NCBI GenBank assembly: GCA_902594275.1
Contig: CACJLQ010000009.1
Coordinates: forward strand, 1-53,286
Origin: an uncultured Litorivicinus sp.
Lineage (GTDB): Bacteria > Pseudomonadota > Gammaproteobacteria > Pseudomonadales > Litorivicinaceae
Length of the DNA: 53,286 nucleotides
Direction of reading: 5' to 3'
The translations under genes and the position numbers were made by a program. Positions 1-10,880 of the stretch are shown piece by piece. The notes under the pieces are model-generated. The model saw nothing but the letters and a program-made list of their open reading frames with translations, did no database searches and had not been told where the DNA came from. How positions within the stretch are numbered: position 1 is the first letter of the stretch; every line of letters starts with the position of its first letter.

Positions 1-1894
<1,894 letters not shown>

Positions 1895-1922
1895 TATACT
1901 ATTAAGCTTTTGAGAGATGTTC

Positions 1923-3077
1923 ATGCACAAATCTCTTCCACTAGCGCGTCTTGGTGTTGTTGGCGGCGGGCAACTTGCTCGGATGCTGGCACCCGCGTGT
2001 AATGCGTACCACGTTCAGATGACAGTGTTGGATCCAATGCATAATTCACCTGCTGGACAGGTCGCTTATGCTCAGATTCAGGGTGCGCTTCATGATCCGG
2101 ATGCCCTGAAAGTATTTTGCGAACAGTCAGATATTGTGACCTTTGATCTCGAAAATGTGGGCGCCGATATTTTAATGACGCTTGCTGATCAAGGTGTCGA
2201 GATGATTCCAGCACCAGCGACGATTCGTTTAATCCAAAATAAATTAGCACAAAAGTGCCACTATCAGGCTAGTGGGGTTCCGACAGCTGAATTCATCGAT
2301 ATTGGCGATGATCCAGACTTTGGCGTGGTTGAAGCATTCGGTTTGCCTTGTGTACAAAAGGCGCATACCGGCGGTTATGACGGCCGTGGTGTTCATGTGA
2401 TCCAATCTGCTAGTGATTGGGATAGACGACTGAAAACTAGAAGCTTTCTTGAAAAATTTGTTGGTGGCGGAACCGAGTTAGCTGTCATGGTGGCGCGCCG
2501 AGCCTCAGGTGAAATGGTTGCTTACGATCCAGTCGAAATGGTTGTCGATCCGGTATTAAATCTACTCGATTATCTCGTTGCCCCTGCCAGAGTCAGTGAT
2601 GCGTTGAGAGTACAAGCGCAAGAGCTTGCTAAACAAACTGTCGAGTCTTTCGGAACCAATGGTCTTTTCGGAGTTGAACTCTTTGTGACCGATGATGGTA
2701 GTTTACTGGTCAATGAAGTAGCGCCACGTGCGCACAATTCTGGGCACCACACCATTGAAGCATGTGTCACAAGTCAGTTTGAAAATCAGCTGCGCACGTG
2801 TTTGGACCTTCCGCTTGGGGCGGTCGAGCTTCGCGGTGTTGCGTTGACTGCTAATTTGGTTGGGGAGTCAGGTTTTATTGGGTCGCCAGTGATTGAAGGG
2901 TTGGTAAATTTGTCGCAACTTCCTGACGCGCATATTCATCTGTATGGAAAGGATGAGTGTCGTCCAGGCCGAAAGATGGGACACTTTACTTTGATAGGTA
3001 ACAATCACGATGAATTGATTCAACAATTAGAATCGGTTCGAAGAAGCCTAATTGTTCGAGGAGATACGCCGCAATGA
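1923..3077 (+). CDS. purK: N5-carboxyaminoimidazole ribonucleotide synthase
   Basis: PurK, an ATP-grasp enzyme, carboxylates AIR to N5-CAIR with ATP and bicarbonate in de novo purine synthesis. The start carries the [12 protein letters not shown] nucleotide-fold loop; the ATP-grasp core ([31 protein letters not shown]) is intact. Two ATGs are possible: 1917 directly abuts a GAGAG ribosome-binding sequence (1912-1916), while 1923 sits six bases after it, so 1923 is preferred and gives 384 residues. The stop overlaps the purE start as ATGA at 3074-3077, and the two enzymes catalyse consecutive steps. Confidence 0.96.
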   Translation: MHKSLPLARLGVVGGGQLARMLAPACNAYHVQMTVLDPMHNSPAGQVAYAQIQGALHDPDALKVFCEQSDIVTFDLENVGADILMTLADQGVEMIPAPATIRLIQNKLAQKCHYQASGVPTAEFIDIGDDPDFGVVEAFGLPCVQKAHTGGYDGRGVHVIQSASDWDRRLKTRSFLEKFVGGGTELAVMVARRASGEMVAYDPVEMVVDPVLNLLDYLVAPARVSDALRVQAQELAKQTVESFGTNGLFGVELFVTDDGSLLVNEVAPRAHNSGHHTIEACVTSQFENQLRTCLDLPLGAVELRGVALTANLVGESGFIGSPVIEGLVNLSQLPDAHIHLYGKDECRPGRKMGHFTLIGNNHDELIQQLESVRRSLIVRGDTPQ

Positions 3078-3568
3078 CCGTGAAAGTTGGCGTCATCATG
3101 GGGTCAGATTCAGATTGGCCTGTCATGGAAGGTGCTGTTAATGCACTGAAATCGTTAGGCGTTGGCGTTGAGGCAACGGTTGTTTCGGCTCATCGCACTC
3201 CAGATCGTTTAATGGATTATGCAACATCGGCACGTGATCGCGGTCTTGATGTGATCATTGCGGGCGCTGGTGGTGCTGCCCATCTACCAGGGATGATTGC
3301 TGCTGCGACTGAGTTGCCAGTAATCGGCGTACCTGTTGTGGCAACCTGCTTGAATGGCGAGGACAGCTTGCTGTCTATTGTTCAAATGCCGAAAGGTGTT
3401 CCCGTGGCGACCGTTGCGATTAACGGCGCGCACAATGCGGGGCTTTTAGCGGCTCAAATCGTCGCGACAGCCGACCACTCACTTCGCGATCGTCTCGCAC
3501 AATATAAGGCTGACTTAGCCGTTCAAGTTATTGAGAAAGCAAAAATAGTTGAACGGGCTTCGAGTTAG
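3074..3568 (+). CDS. purE: N5-CAIR mutase, catalytic subunit
   Basis: PurE converts N5-CAIR to CAIR, the step after PurK. The 164-residue protein has the GSDSDWPVM nucleotide-binding loop near residue 10, the SAHRTPDRL motif with the catalytic His, and the [12 protein letters not shown] loop, all as in class I PurE. It is translationally coupled to purK by an ATGA overlap. Its TAG stop shares the tetranucleotide TTAG (3565-3568) with the TAA stop of the convergent downstream gene, leaving no room for a terminator. Confidence 0.97.
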   Translation: MTVKVGVIMGSDSDWPVMEGAVNALKSLGVGVEATVVSAHRTPDRLMDYATSARDRGLDVIIAGAGGAAHLPGMIAAATELPVIGVPVVATCLNGEDSLLSIVQMPKGVPVATVAINGAHNAGLLAAQIVATADHSLRDRLAQYKADLAVQVIEKAKIVERASS

Positions 3569-4101
3569 CCCGTTACCTCTCGATGTTTGTTCGCGAGTTG
3601 GGTGTAGTGCGTTGCTGAGTACTTGAGAAACTCTTTCTCGCTGTCTTTCAGCGGTCTCGCCTTTTTGACAGGTGTGCCGACGTATAAGTGCCCAGATTCA
3701 AGGGTTTTCCCAGATGGTACTAAGCTACCCGCACCGATCATAACCTGATCCTCGACAATCGCTCCATCGAGCACTGTCGCTCCAATTCCCACGAGCACCT
3801 CATTACCAACCGTACAACCGTGCAAACATGCTTGGTGCCCAATAGTTACGCGCTCTCCAATTTGAAGTGTTTTTCCACCAGCGGTATAGGGTCCATCGTG
3901 AGTGCAGTGCAAGACAGCGCCGTCCTGAACATTAGTCTGCGCGCCAACAGTAATGGAGTTCACATCGCCGCGAATGACCGCTTGAGGCCAAACGGATACA
4001 TCTCGGCCTAAAGAGACTTTGCCAGCCACGACAGCAGATGGGTCTACCCACGCAGATTCATCGATTTTGGGGCGTTGGTTATCGTATACGCGAATGGTCA
4101 T
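3565..4101 (-). CDS. Gamma-carbonic-anhydrase-like hexapeptide-repeat protein (YrdA/CaiE family)
   Basis: The protein is a left-handed beta-helix of hexapeptide repeats ([14 protein letters not shown]... pattern through residues 15-130) of the gamma carbonic anhydrase/YrdA family. The three metal-binding histidine positions are recognisable: one in VLHCTHDG and two in GHQACLHG. Family members bind zinc or iron; carbonic anhydrase activity has been shown only for some, so function is provisional. The ATG at 4101 (178 residues) is chosen because AAGGA lies five bases upstream; the longer in-frame extension to 4164 runs into the yheV start. The gene is divergent from yheV and convergent with purE. 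Confidence 0.88.
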   Translation of the reverse strand: MTIRVYDNQRPKIDESAWVDPSAVVAGKVSLGRDVSVWPQAVIRGDVNSITVGAQTNVQDGAVLHCTHDGPYTAGGKTLQIGERVTIGHQACLHGCTVGNEVLVGIGATVLDGAIVEDQVMIGAGSLVPSGKTLESGHLYVGTPVKKARPLKDSEKEFLKYSATHYTQLANKHREVTG

Positions 4102-4162
4102 AATAATCCTTGTGGTGCACTGAAAGTCCCACACTATTTCCGAAGGAGCATAGGAGTCAATC

Positions 4163-4417
4163 ATGGCATTGAAACGTTTTATTGCTGGCGCTGTTTGTCA
4201 GCAATGTGGGGCACAAGACAAAGTGAGGGCTTGGGAAGATGAGAGTGAAAAAGTGATGCGTCGCGAGTGCATTTTATGCGGCCATCAAGACGTAATTGCA
4301 CTTCAGGCTCCCGAACAAACCGAGATAGTCACGCGGGTCAATTACACAGATCCAGTGTTCGATGAAGATATCCAACCGGTCAGGATTTTGGATGCGTCCG
4401 AATCGAAAGATGCTTAA
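4163..4417 (+). CDS. yheV: YheV-family small putative metal-binding protein
   Basis: An 84-residue protein with two CxxC knuckles, C12/C15 and C36/C39, forming a probable zinc ribbon. The N-terminal KRFIAGAVCQQCGAQD and the REC(x2)CGHQ stretch resemble the YheV/DUF2387 family, whose role is not known. AGGAG lies seven bases before ATG 4163, supporting the start. The C-terminus overlaps the convergent dinF gene by 38 bases. The acidic C-terminal 30 residues look disordered. Confidence 0.85.
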   Translation: MALKRFIAGAVCQQCGAQDKVRAWEDESEKVMRRECILCGHQDVIALQAPEQTEIVTRVNYTDPVFDEDIQPVRILDASESKDA

Positions 4418-5723
4418 GCTCGAAGATGACAGCTGGAAGGCGGACAGCCAATGTAATGGTCCGAATGACCGAGAAAATGAGAAAGCTAGCCATTAATAGA
4501 TTCAGTGAATTTGTTCCTATCAACCAGAGACTCCCGTACCATCCCAAGACTGTCGCTACGCACATAGCAAGGCACATGTCGACTGTTTTAGTAACTCCGA
4601 TAAACACACCATCGAGCCAATAAGACCAGCAAAGCGCCAAAAGTATCCATGTAAACCAGGTCATCAGGGCATTGGCTTCGACCACCACATTCTGGAAATT
4701 GGTCAGTGTTTGAAAGAGTTGGCTGTGGAATAAATTTGCAATGAGAACGATGGCGGCTGTCGAGACGAGGGAAAGAATGGCTCCAGCCCATAGGCTTTCT
4801 CTGAACCTGATAAACTGCCGCTCCCCGAGAGCTTGGCCCGCCTCGATCTCGGATGCATAGGCGAACCCATCCAGAGCGTACGCAGCTGTCGCCAGAAGTA
4901 CCAAAATTAGGCCAATCGCAGCAGCTTCCTGGACGCCGAGTCGAGCCGCGAATACAGATAAAGTCACAAAAACACTGTGCAGCAAAATGGTACGAAGCAT
5001 CAAAGGAGTATTGATTTTGACGAGCTGTAACCATAGGCCAGATGCCTGAATTGAATGCATGACAACTCGGCTACGCGTAAATTTTCTCCAAAGCACACAG
5101 CCGGCAATAACCGCCCCAGCATACTCAGAGATGACTGTACCAAGGGCAATTCCGTAACTATTCAACTGTAGCTCAATTGCAAGCAGATAGTTACACACAA
5201 TATTTAAGACATTAAGGCCAACAGAGAGATAGAGAGCGACTCGTGTGAGCCCTTGGCCAATGAACCAGCCGGTCAAGGCAATAAGCGTTAAGTTTGCTGG
5301 TGCTCCCCATAGCCGGATTGCCAAATATTCTTGAAGAGGATCAGTCATTTCTGCAGAGGGTTCTGCGAACTGCAATAGAGGATCGATCGCTTGTGCCCCT
5401 AAAAGCAGAAGCAGGGTGCCGATTCCTAAAGCCAGTAAAACAGAATTTGCGACGATTCGGAAAGCATGGGCTTGATCGTTTGAGCCGACAGCCTGTGCGA
5501 CAAGCCCAGTGGTACCCATGCGTAGAAACGAGAATGTGCCAAAGAAGATAACCAGTAATTCGGCACCAACCGTGACGGCGGCTAGGTAATAAGCGTGATC
5601 AAGATGCCCTGCAATGGCGGCATCTGCGAGTCCTAAAAGTGGTGTAGCAATATTGGCGATGATCAGAGGCCAGGCGAGATGCCACAACCGACTAACAGGC
5701 TCTATGCTGATATGAGATCGCAT
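4380..5723 (-). CDS. dinF: MATE-family efflux transporter, DinF type
   Basis: An integral inner-membrane protein of 447 residues with about twelve hydrophobic segments, typical of MATE antiporters that export cationic drugs or metabolites using Na+ or H+ gradients. The N-terminal block WHLAWPLIIANIATPLLGLADA and the FGTFSFLRMGTTGLVAQA segment are diagnostic of the DinF subfamily. Its ATG lies 22 nt inside the end of thrB, so the pair is likely one transcript. No LexA box is evident at its start, so SOS induction as in E. coli is not supported here. The substrate cannot be inferred. Confidence 0.92.
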   Translation of the reverse strand: MRSHISIEPVSRLWHLAWPLIIANIATPLLGLADAAIAGHLDHAYYLAAVTVGAELLVIFFGTFSFLRMGTTGLVAQAVGSNDQAHAFRIVANSVLLALGIGTLLLLLGAQAIDPLLQFAEPSAEMTDPLQEYLAIRLWGAPANLTLIALTGWFIGQGLTRVALYLSVGLNVLNIVCNYLLAIELQLNSYGIALGTVISEYAGAVIAGCVLWRKFTRSRVVMHSIQASGLWLQLVKINTPLMLRTILLHSVFVTLSVFAARLGVQEAAAIGLILVLLATAAYALDGFAYASEIEAGQALGERQFIRFRESLWAGAILSLVSTAAIVLIANLFHSQLFQTLTNFQNVVVEANALMTWFTWILLALCWSYWLDGVFIGVTKTVDMCLAMCVATVLGWYGSLWLIGTNSLNLLMASFLIFSVIRTITLAVRLPAVIFELKHLSIRTHPKS

Positions 5724-6667
5724 TGAGGGTCTGCGTGTCGAGCGACCAAGATTACCAAGAAATCGTTGGGATCTTTCACGTGAGGAGGTGCCTTCGGACC
5801 GCCCTCACGTTTTCGAGCGAGCGCAACCAGACGTAGCATCCAGAATCGAAGTGCGGCCGTCTCCACGGCTCGTGGCCAGTGGGAAATTTCTTCGTCTGTG
5901 AGCGGCCGTAAGGCATGATATCGGCTGAAGAGTGCTGTGGTTTTGTCTGCATCGAGACGCCCTGTTGGGGTGGAACACCAATCGTTGATAGTGACGGCCA
6001 AGTCGAACAGTAGGCATCCATCACACGCATTGTAGAAGTCGATAATGCCGGCTAGTTGTCCGCCTTGAAATAGAGCATTGTCGCAAAATAGGTCGCCATG
6101 GATGATTCCTTTAGGTAGCGATACTGAGGCATCGACAAATTCTCGCGAGCGAATAATTTGTTGATCGAGTGTGGTTCTGTGTTCTTTAGGTACCAAGTCG
6201 ATGACTCGTTCCACATTACTTTCCCACCATTGATTCCAACGATGGTTTTCGCGTTTTAAATCTGTATATCGTTGCGTTGCAGCATGCATTTTTCCAAGCG
6301 CTTCACCCATTTGTCCGCACGCCTCGACAGAGATCGGAGAAATGGTTGATCCTTGAATACGCTGGAATAAAGCGGCCGGCTTCCCTTTGATCGTAAAGAG
6401 TCGGTCGCCAGACCGATTGGCAAGCGGAGTTGCGACGGGGACTTGATCTTCCGAGAGACGACGATTGAGTTCAATAAAAAAAGGAATTTCATCAAATCCC
6501 TGTTCTTCGAATATTTGAAGAACGGTTTCAGCTTGGTCAAATGAGACAAAATACGTAGTGTTTTCAACACCTGATTCCACGCCCTGAAAGCTTTTTAATG
6601 CACCAAAATTAAACTGTTTGGTGAAATCCTGCATATCCTGCAGGTTTAATTCTGTGTAAACACTCAT
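5702..6667 (-). CDS. thrB: Homoserine kinase, type II (aminoglycoside-phosphotransferase fold)
   Basis: This is the APH/choline-kinase-fold homoserine kinase used by Pseudomonas instead of the GHMP-type enzyme; it phosphorylates homoserine in threonine synthesis. The MSVYT start, EN(T/N)(T)YFVSF near residue 30, the catalytic loop HGDLFCDN and the metal-binding IIDFYNACDG are present, as is NDWCS. The ATG at 6667 is preceded by AGGA and by a credible promoter; the upstream in-frame extension to 6928 runs antisense into polA and is not used. Length 321 residues matches the family. dinF follows with overlap. Confidence 0.95.
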   Translation of the reverse strand: MSVYTELNLQDMQDFTKQFNFGALKSFQGVESGVENTTYFVSFDQAETVLQIFEEQGFDEIPFFIELNRRLSEDQVPVATPLANRSGDRLFTIKGKPAALFQRIQGSTISPISVEACGQMGEALGKMHAATQRYTDLKRENHRWNQWWESNVERVIDLVPKEHRTTLDQQIIRSREFVDASVSLPKGIIHGDLFCDNALFQGGQLAGIIDFYNACDGCLLFDLAVTINDWCSTPTGRLDADKTTALFSRYHALRPLTDEEISHWPRAVETAALRFWMLRLVALARKREGGPKAPPHVKDPNDFLVILVARHADPQCDLISA

Positions 6668-6689
6668 CGCCGCGTCCTGTCTAAGCGCG

Positions 6690-6718
6690 GTATTATGCAT
6701 CGAGAGATACAAAAGCAA
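6690..6718 (-). promoter_or_regulatory. Predicted sigma-70 promoter of thrB-dinF
   Basis: On the minus strand TTGCTT (6713-6718) and TAATAC (6690-6695) are separated by exactly 17 bases, giving a transcript start about 15 nt before the thrB ATG. This leaves a short leader that still contains AGGA. Prediction from consensus only. Confidence 0.45.
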
Positions 6719-6735
6719 CACTCTCAGGAGCTTGA

Positions 6736-9426
6736 ATGTCTGCACCTTTGGTTTTAGTCGATGGGTCTTCTTACCTATATCGCGCCTTCCATGCTTTGCC
6801 ACCACTGACAACCAGTACCGGCCAGCCTGTTGGCGCAATACGTGGCGTGATCTCGATGCTGAATAAGCTGGCAGATTCCACCGGTGCCGAGCGGATGGTT
6901 GTTGTGTTTGACGCGTCAGGAAAAACATTTCGAGACGATATGTACGCTGAATATAAGGCGAATCGAGAAAAAATGCCTGATGAGCTTCGTGAGCAGATAG
7001 AACCGCTACATGCGATTGTCAAAGCGCAAGGATTTCCATTACTTGCAGTACCGGGTGTCGAGGCTGACGACGTGATTGGGACGCTTGCGAAGATGGCTGA
7101 GGCGGCTGGAGAGACCGTTCTTATTTCAACTGGAGACAAAGATTTAGCGCAACTCGTGACCGATAAAGTAACGCTTGTGAATACGATGAGTGACACCACT
7201 CTGACGCCAGCTGGTGTTTCGGAAAAGTTTGGCGTTCCACCAGAGCGCATCATCGATTTTCTCGCATTGACAGGCGATAGCGTTGACAACGTACCTGGGA
7301 TTCCGAAGTGTGGCCCGAAGACGGCTGCGAAATGGTTGAATGCCTACGGAACTCTCGATGGGGTTGTTGCCAGCGCGAATGACATTGGAGGCAAGATTGG
7401 TGAGACATTTCGGGAGCACATGCACGTCTTACCACTGTCCAAGGCTTTGGTCACCATCAAGACGGATTGTGAATTACCAGTCGGGCTTGAGGAATTATTG
7501 CGTTCGGGTCCAGATCTTGAGCGTCTCACCGCCTTGTATACCGAGCTCGAACTCAATCAATTTTTAAAACAACTTTCGAATGCGTCCGCATCAATTCAGA
7601 CATCAGTTGAGATTCTGGCTGCGGTTGATACTGACTACGAGCTGGTAACTACTCTCGATCGGTTTGAATTTTGGCTTTCACAGTGCCGTGAGGCGGGAGT
7701 ATTTGCGCTTGATACCGAAACAACATCGCTTGTTTCGAGGCATGCGGAGCTCGTCGGAATTTCACTGGCGCCTGCAGAAGGCAAGGCGTGTTATGTCCCG
7801 GTTGCACACTTAACTGGAGAGCAACTTGATATCACAGTGGTTCTGAACCACGTGTCGAATCTGCTAGCAGACCCGACTCTGACGATGGTTGGTCATAACC
7901 TGAAATATGACTTAACGGTTCTGGAGACTGTTGGTTTGATATCACGATGTTTGTTGGCTGACACTATGTTAATGAGCTACGTACTGGATGCTGCCGGTGG
8001 TCGCCACGACATGGATTCGCTCGCGAAACGGTTATTGGGTGTTGATACGATTTCTTACGAGGATGTGTGTGGCAAAGGCGCCAAACAAATTGGATTTGCA
8101 GCGGTGCCGCTTGAGCAGGCATCTGAGTACGCAGCTGAAGATGCTGATATTACATTGCGACTATTTAACCAATTTTCACGGCGATTGGCCGATGAGCCGT
8201 CGTTACAATCGATATATCAAGATTTGGAATTGCCAGTAATGCTTGTGCTTCGGGAGATGGAAATTCACGGAGCATTACTCGACAGCGCGATATTGAGATC
8301 ACAATCAAAGTCACTTGGGACAAGACTGGAAAAATTGGAGTCAGAAGCCCAAACGTTGGCTGGGCGTCCATTCAATCTGTCGAGTCCTAAGCAGTTACAA
8401 GAAATTTTGTTTGATGAGTTGAAGCTGCCTGTATTGAAAAAAACACCGAAAGGTGCACCGTCGACAAATGAAGAGGTTTTGCAAGAACTGGCGCTCGACT
8501 ATCCGTTGCCGAAGCTATTGATTGAGCACCGCAGTCTGTCAAAACTCAAAGGAACATACACTGACAAGCTGCCGGATGACTGTGATCCAGCGGATGGACG
8601 CGTTCGTACTTCATTCCATCAGGCTGTGACCTCGACCGGGCGATTGTCATCATCGGACCCGAATCTGCAAAACATCCCGATCCGTAGCGAAGAGGGACGA
8701 CGAATCCGAAAGGCATTTGTTGCGCCGAATGGTTGGTCAGTGATGGCTGCTGATTATTCACAGATTGAATTACGGATTATGGCGCACTTATCTGGTGATC
8801 AGAGTTTGGTCGATGCCTTTTCTCGTGGCGATGACATCCATCGAGCCACTGCTGCTGAGGTATTTGATCTCGAGCCAATGTTCGTCGGGGATGAGCAGCG
8901 ACGCCGTGCAAAAGCTATTAATTTTGGACTGATATATGGGATGAGCGCGTTCGGCCTTGCTCGCCAACTTGGAATCGAGCGTGCAGAGGCTGCCGCCTAT
9001 ATCGATCGATATTTTGAGCGATATCCTGGAGTGAGACATTACATGGACTCGACGCGCGCAATGGCCCACGAAAAAGGCTATGTCGAGACGGTGTTTGGCC
9101 GGCGGCTTACGCTTCCTGATATTCGCGCACGCCAAGTGCCTATTCGTCAAGCTGCTGAGCGGGCAGCGATTAATGCTCCGATGCAAGGGACAGCAGCGGA
9201 TATCATTAAACGCGCAATGTTACGGGTTCAAAAGGCGCTAGCGACCACAAATTTAGGCTGTAACTTGTTACTGCAAGTGCACGACGAACTCGTGTTTGAG
9301 GTTCGCGATCAGGATATGGATGGCGCTCGACAGATCGTCCGAACAGAGATGGAAGCGGCAGCTGAGCTTGCGGTGCCTTTAATAGTCGAGATTGGGAGTG
9401 GCGCAAGTTGGTTTGAGGCGCACTAA
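6736..9426 (+). CDS. polA: DNA polymerase I
   Basis: Full three-domain Pol I of 896 residues: 5'-nuclease (about 1-290), 3'-5' proofreading exonuclease (about 310-500) and family A polymerase (about 530-896). Exonuclease residues are intact: DTE at 326-328, the Asp in GHNLKYDLTVL, and YAAEDAD. Polymerase motif A has DYSQIELR with Asp673, motif B is RRRAKAINFGLIYG, and motif C is VHDELVF with His849-Asp850-Glu851. It acts in Okazaki fragment processing and repair. AGGAG six bases before ATG 6736 fixes the start. It is divergent from thrB; a candidate sRNA gene sits between polA and engB. Confidence 0.98.
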   Translation: MSAPLVLVDGSSYLYRAFHALPPLTTSTGQPVGAIRGVISMLNKLADSTGAERMVVVFDASGKTFRDDMYAEYKANREKMPDELREQIEPLHAIVKAQGFPLLAVPGVEADDVIGTLAKMAEAAGETVLISTGDKDLAQLVTDKVTLVNTMSDTTLTPAGVSEKFGVPPERIIDFLALTGDSVDNVPGIPKCGPKTAAKWLNAYGTLDGVVASANDIGGKIGETFREHMHVLPLSKALVTIKTDCELPVGLEELLRSGPDLERLTALYTELELNQFLKQLSNASASIQTSVEILAAVDTDYELVTTLDRFEFWLSQCREAGVFALDTETTSLVSRHAELVGISLAPAEGKACYVPVAHLTGEQLDITVVLNHVSNLLADPTLTMVGHNLKYDLTVLETVGLISRCLLADTMLMSYVLDAAGGRHDMDSLAKRLLGVDTISYEDVCGKGAKQIGFAAVPLEQASEYAAEDADITLRLFNQFSRRLADEPSLQSIYQDLELPVMLVLREMEIHGALLDSAILRSQSKSLGTRLEKLESEAQTLAGRPFNLSSPKQLQEILFDELKLPVLKKTPKGAPSTNEEVLQELALDYPLPKLLIEHRSLSKLKGTYTDKLPDDCDPADGRVRTSFHQAVTSTGRLSSSDPNLQNIPIRSEEGRRIRKAFVAPNGWSVMAADYSQIELRIMAHLSGDQSLVDAFSRGDDIHRATAAEVFDLEPMFVGDEQRRRAKAINFGLIYGMSAFGLARQLGIERAEAAAYIDRYFERYPGVRHYMDSTRAMAHEKGYVETVFGRRLTLPDIRARQVPIRQAAERAAINAPMQGTAADIIKRAMLRVQKALATTNLGCNLLLQVHDELVFEVRDQDMDGARQIVRTEMEAAAELAVPLIVEIGSGASWFEAH

Positions 9427-9444
9427 AATTTCTTGATAATTATT

Positions 9445-9471
9445 GAACTTTTTCAGATCCATGTTGTCTGA
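9445..9471 (+). promoter_or_regulatory. Predicted sigma-E/AlgU (RpoE) promoter downstream of polA
   Basis: GAACTT at 9445-9450 and TCTGA at 9467-9471 are separated by 16 bases. This matches the published AlgU/sigma22 consensus GAACTT-N16/17-TCtgA at every defined position. It lies 18 nt after the polA stop and just upstream of three hairpins and a terminator, so it most simply drives a short non-coding RNA. Transcription would begin near 9477-9480. Confidence 0.75.
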
Positions 9472-9477
9472 ATATTA

Positions 9478-9560
9478 ACACAACGAGCATCCCTCAGTCG
9501 TTGTTCCGACGAGACCCCTGTCGGACGTTGAAACCCCGGTGTGAGCTACCGGGGTTTTTT
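9478..9560 (+). ncRNA. Candidate envelope-stress small RNA in the Spot 42/ErsA locus
   Basis: The polA-engB spacer hosts Spot 42 in E. coli and the AlgU-dependent ErsA in Pseudomonas aeruginosa. Here the same spacer has a sigma-E-type promoter followed by about 83 nt with three hairpins. Hairpin 1 pairs 9480-9486 with 9498-9504 around a loop containing ATCCCTC. Hairpin 2 pairs 9505-9510 with 9520-9525 around GAGACCCCT. Hairpin 3 is the terminator. The two C-rich loops could pair with Shine-Dalgarno G-rich sequences, as expected for an Hfq-dependent translational repressor. No good ORF lies inside. The exact 5' end, expression and targets are inferred, not seen. Confidence 0.65.
9531..9560 (+). 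terminator. Rho-independent terminator
   Basis: A ten-pair stem (9531-9540 with 9548-9557, core ACCCCGGT/ACCGGGGT) encloses a seven-base loop and runs into six T residues, with more T-rich sequence to about 9571. It ends polA readthrough and the candidate sRNA, and may also act on engB transcripts from the other strand. Confidence 0.9.
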
Positions 9561-9561
9561 A

Positions 9562-10188
9562 TTATTTTTTTCCATCCAAATGATGAGTAATCCAAGCAGA
9601 TGCCTCGGTGATTCCTGCCTTGTCGAGACTGGAAAAATTGAGCACTAGTGATTGTGGGCGCCGTTTTTGCACTGTTAAACGGGCTTTAGCGGCTTGATTT
9701 CGACTCAGTTTGTCGCTCTTGGTTAAAAGTAGGAGGGTATGCATGTCCCGATGGTCGGCGAAAGACAACATCTGTTCGTCGAGTGCTGTCATCGGACGTC
9801 TGACGTCCATTAGTAGTACAAGTCCGGTGAGTGTTCGGCGTTCAGCAAGAAATTCACCAAGATGTTGTTGCCATTGTTTTTTCATTGCTTCTGGAACTTT
9901 GGCAAATCCATAGCCTGGCAAGTCAACTAGGAAACCACCTGTGTGAGGAACTTCGAAGAAATTGATCAGCTGTGTGCGCCCCGGTGTTTTCGAGACTCTT
10001 GCCAGCCTCTTTTGTCCGGTTAATGTGTTCAGTGCACTGGATTTACCTGCGTTTGAACGACCACAAAAGCCGATCTCGGGTCCGCATTCAGGAGGACATT
10101 GAGCCAGTGTCGGTGCGCTGGTGAGGAACTTGGTCTGAGCCAGTCTTGGGTCGAGCTGTGTATCGCGCACGTGAATTGAATCCCTCAC
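9562..10188 (-). CDS. engB: Ribosome-assembly GTPase EngB (YihA/YsxC)
   Basis: EngB is an essential TRAFAC GTPase for late 50S subunit assembly. All G motifs are present: G1 [10 protein letters not shown]2 TPGRT, G3 DLPGYGFA, G4 LLTKSDK and a G5-like FSSLDKAG. The listed start is GTG 10188 (208 residues), which has no clear ribosome-binding site. A GTG at 10170 preceded by GAGGGA is a plausible alternative that would remove six residues. Location next to polA is widely conserved in gammaproteobacteria. It is divergent from cytochrome c4. Confidence 0.95.
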   Translation of the reverse strand: MRDSIHVRDTQLDPRLAQTKFLTSAPTLAQCPPECGPEIGFCGRSNAGKSSALNTLTGQKRLARVSKTPGRTQLINFFEVPHTGGFLVDLPGYGFAKVPEAMKKQWQQHLGEFLAERRTLTGLVLLMDVRRPMTALDEQMLSFADHRDMHTLLLLTKSDKLSRNQAAKARLTVQKRRPQSLVLNFSSLDKAGITEASAWITHHLDGKK

Positions 10189-10262
10189 TGCATAAATTTC
10201 AAGTGCTATGTATACTACTTCATCGAAAAACCTATCGCTTTCCCAACAAAGAGATGAAAAGA

Positions 10263-10880
10263 ATGAAGTCTTTAATCACGGTTATTGGATTGACCCTCGC
10301 CTCGACAATTGTTGTCGCTGCAGATTCTTCAGCAACTGCCGCTTATGTCGGAAACGCTGACCAAGGAAAATCAAAGAGTGCGACTTGTGCTGGATGTCAC
10401 GGTCCAGATGGTAATAGCGCTGTTGCGGATTATCCAAAATTATCAGGCCAGCACGCGACTTATTTGCAGTCGACACTCAAAGCATATCGTGACGGTTCGC
10501 GCGTCAACGCAATCATGGCCGGTTTCGCTGCAGCTCTATCAGATGAAGATATCGCCGATCTAGCTGCTTACTTTTCAGCGCAGACGCCATCAAAAGGTGC
10601 CGTCGAGGCAGATTTAGTTGCTCGTGGTCAGCAGTTGTATCGATATGGAGATTCTGAGAAAGGAATCAGTGCGTGCGCTGCATGTCATGGGCCGACCGGC
10701 GCTGGAGTGGCTTCAGCTGTTTTCCCATTACTCAAGGGCCAATGGGCAGCGTATTCGGAGATGCAGTTAAAGGCATATCGTGACGGTCAACGTCAGCATG
10801 TCATGATGAATGGGGTCGCTAAAAATATGTCAGATGCAGATATTGAAGCTGTTGCGAGCTATGTCGGAGGTCTTCAGTAA
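10263..10880 (+). CDS. Cytochrome c4 (periplasmic diheme cytochrome)
   Basis: A 205-residue exported protein with an N-terminal signal peptide (hydrophobic to about residue 20, cleavage near VVAA) and two homologous class I cytochrome domains. The heme-binding motifs are CAGCH (C42, C45, H46) and CAACH (C138, C141, H142), each followed by a late Met that can be the axial ligand. Cytochrome c4 shuttles electrons from the bc1 complex to terminal oxidases. Two ATGs exist: AAAGAG directly abuts ATG 10254 but lies nine bases before ATG 10263, so 10263 is preferred. dsbA follows with a TAATG overlap. A cytochrome c4 next to dsbA and engB is a Pseudomonas-like arrangement. Confidence 0.93.
   Translation: MKSLITVIGLTLASTIVVAADSSATAAYVGNADQGKSKSATCAGCHGPDGNSAVADYPKLSGQHATYLQSTLKAYRDGSRVNAIMAGFAAALSDEDIADLAAYFSAQTPSKGAVEADLVARGQQLYRYGDSEKGISACAACHGPTGAGVASAVFPLLKGQWAAYSEMQLKAYRDGQRQHVMMNGVAKNMSDADIEAVASYVGGLQ

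Noticed and set aside
6668-6928. 87-codon N-terminal extension of thrB
   Set aside because: It runs antisense into polA and across the thrB promoter; homoserine kinase II normally begins MSVYT, which is at 6667 with its own ribosome-binding site.
9472-9560. Spot 42 (spf) itself
   Set aside because: The location fits, but the promoter is sigma-E type instead of a CRP-controlled sigma-70 promoter, and I do not recognise Spot 42 sequence.
10189-10262. Sigma-70 promoter with TATACT at 10211-10216 for cytochrome c4
   Set aside because: No acceptable -35 hexamer lies 16-18 bases upstream, so I did not list it.
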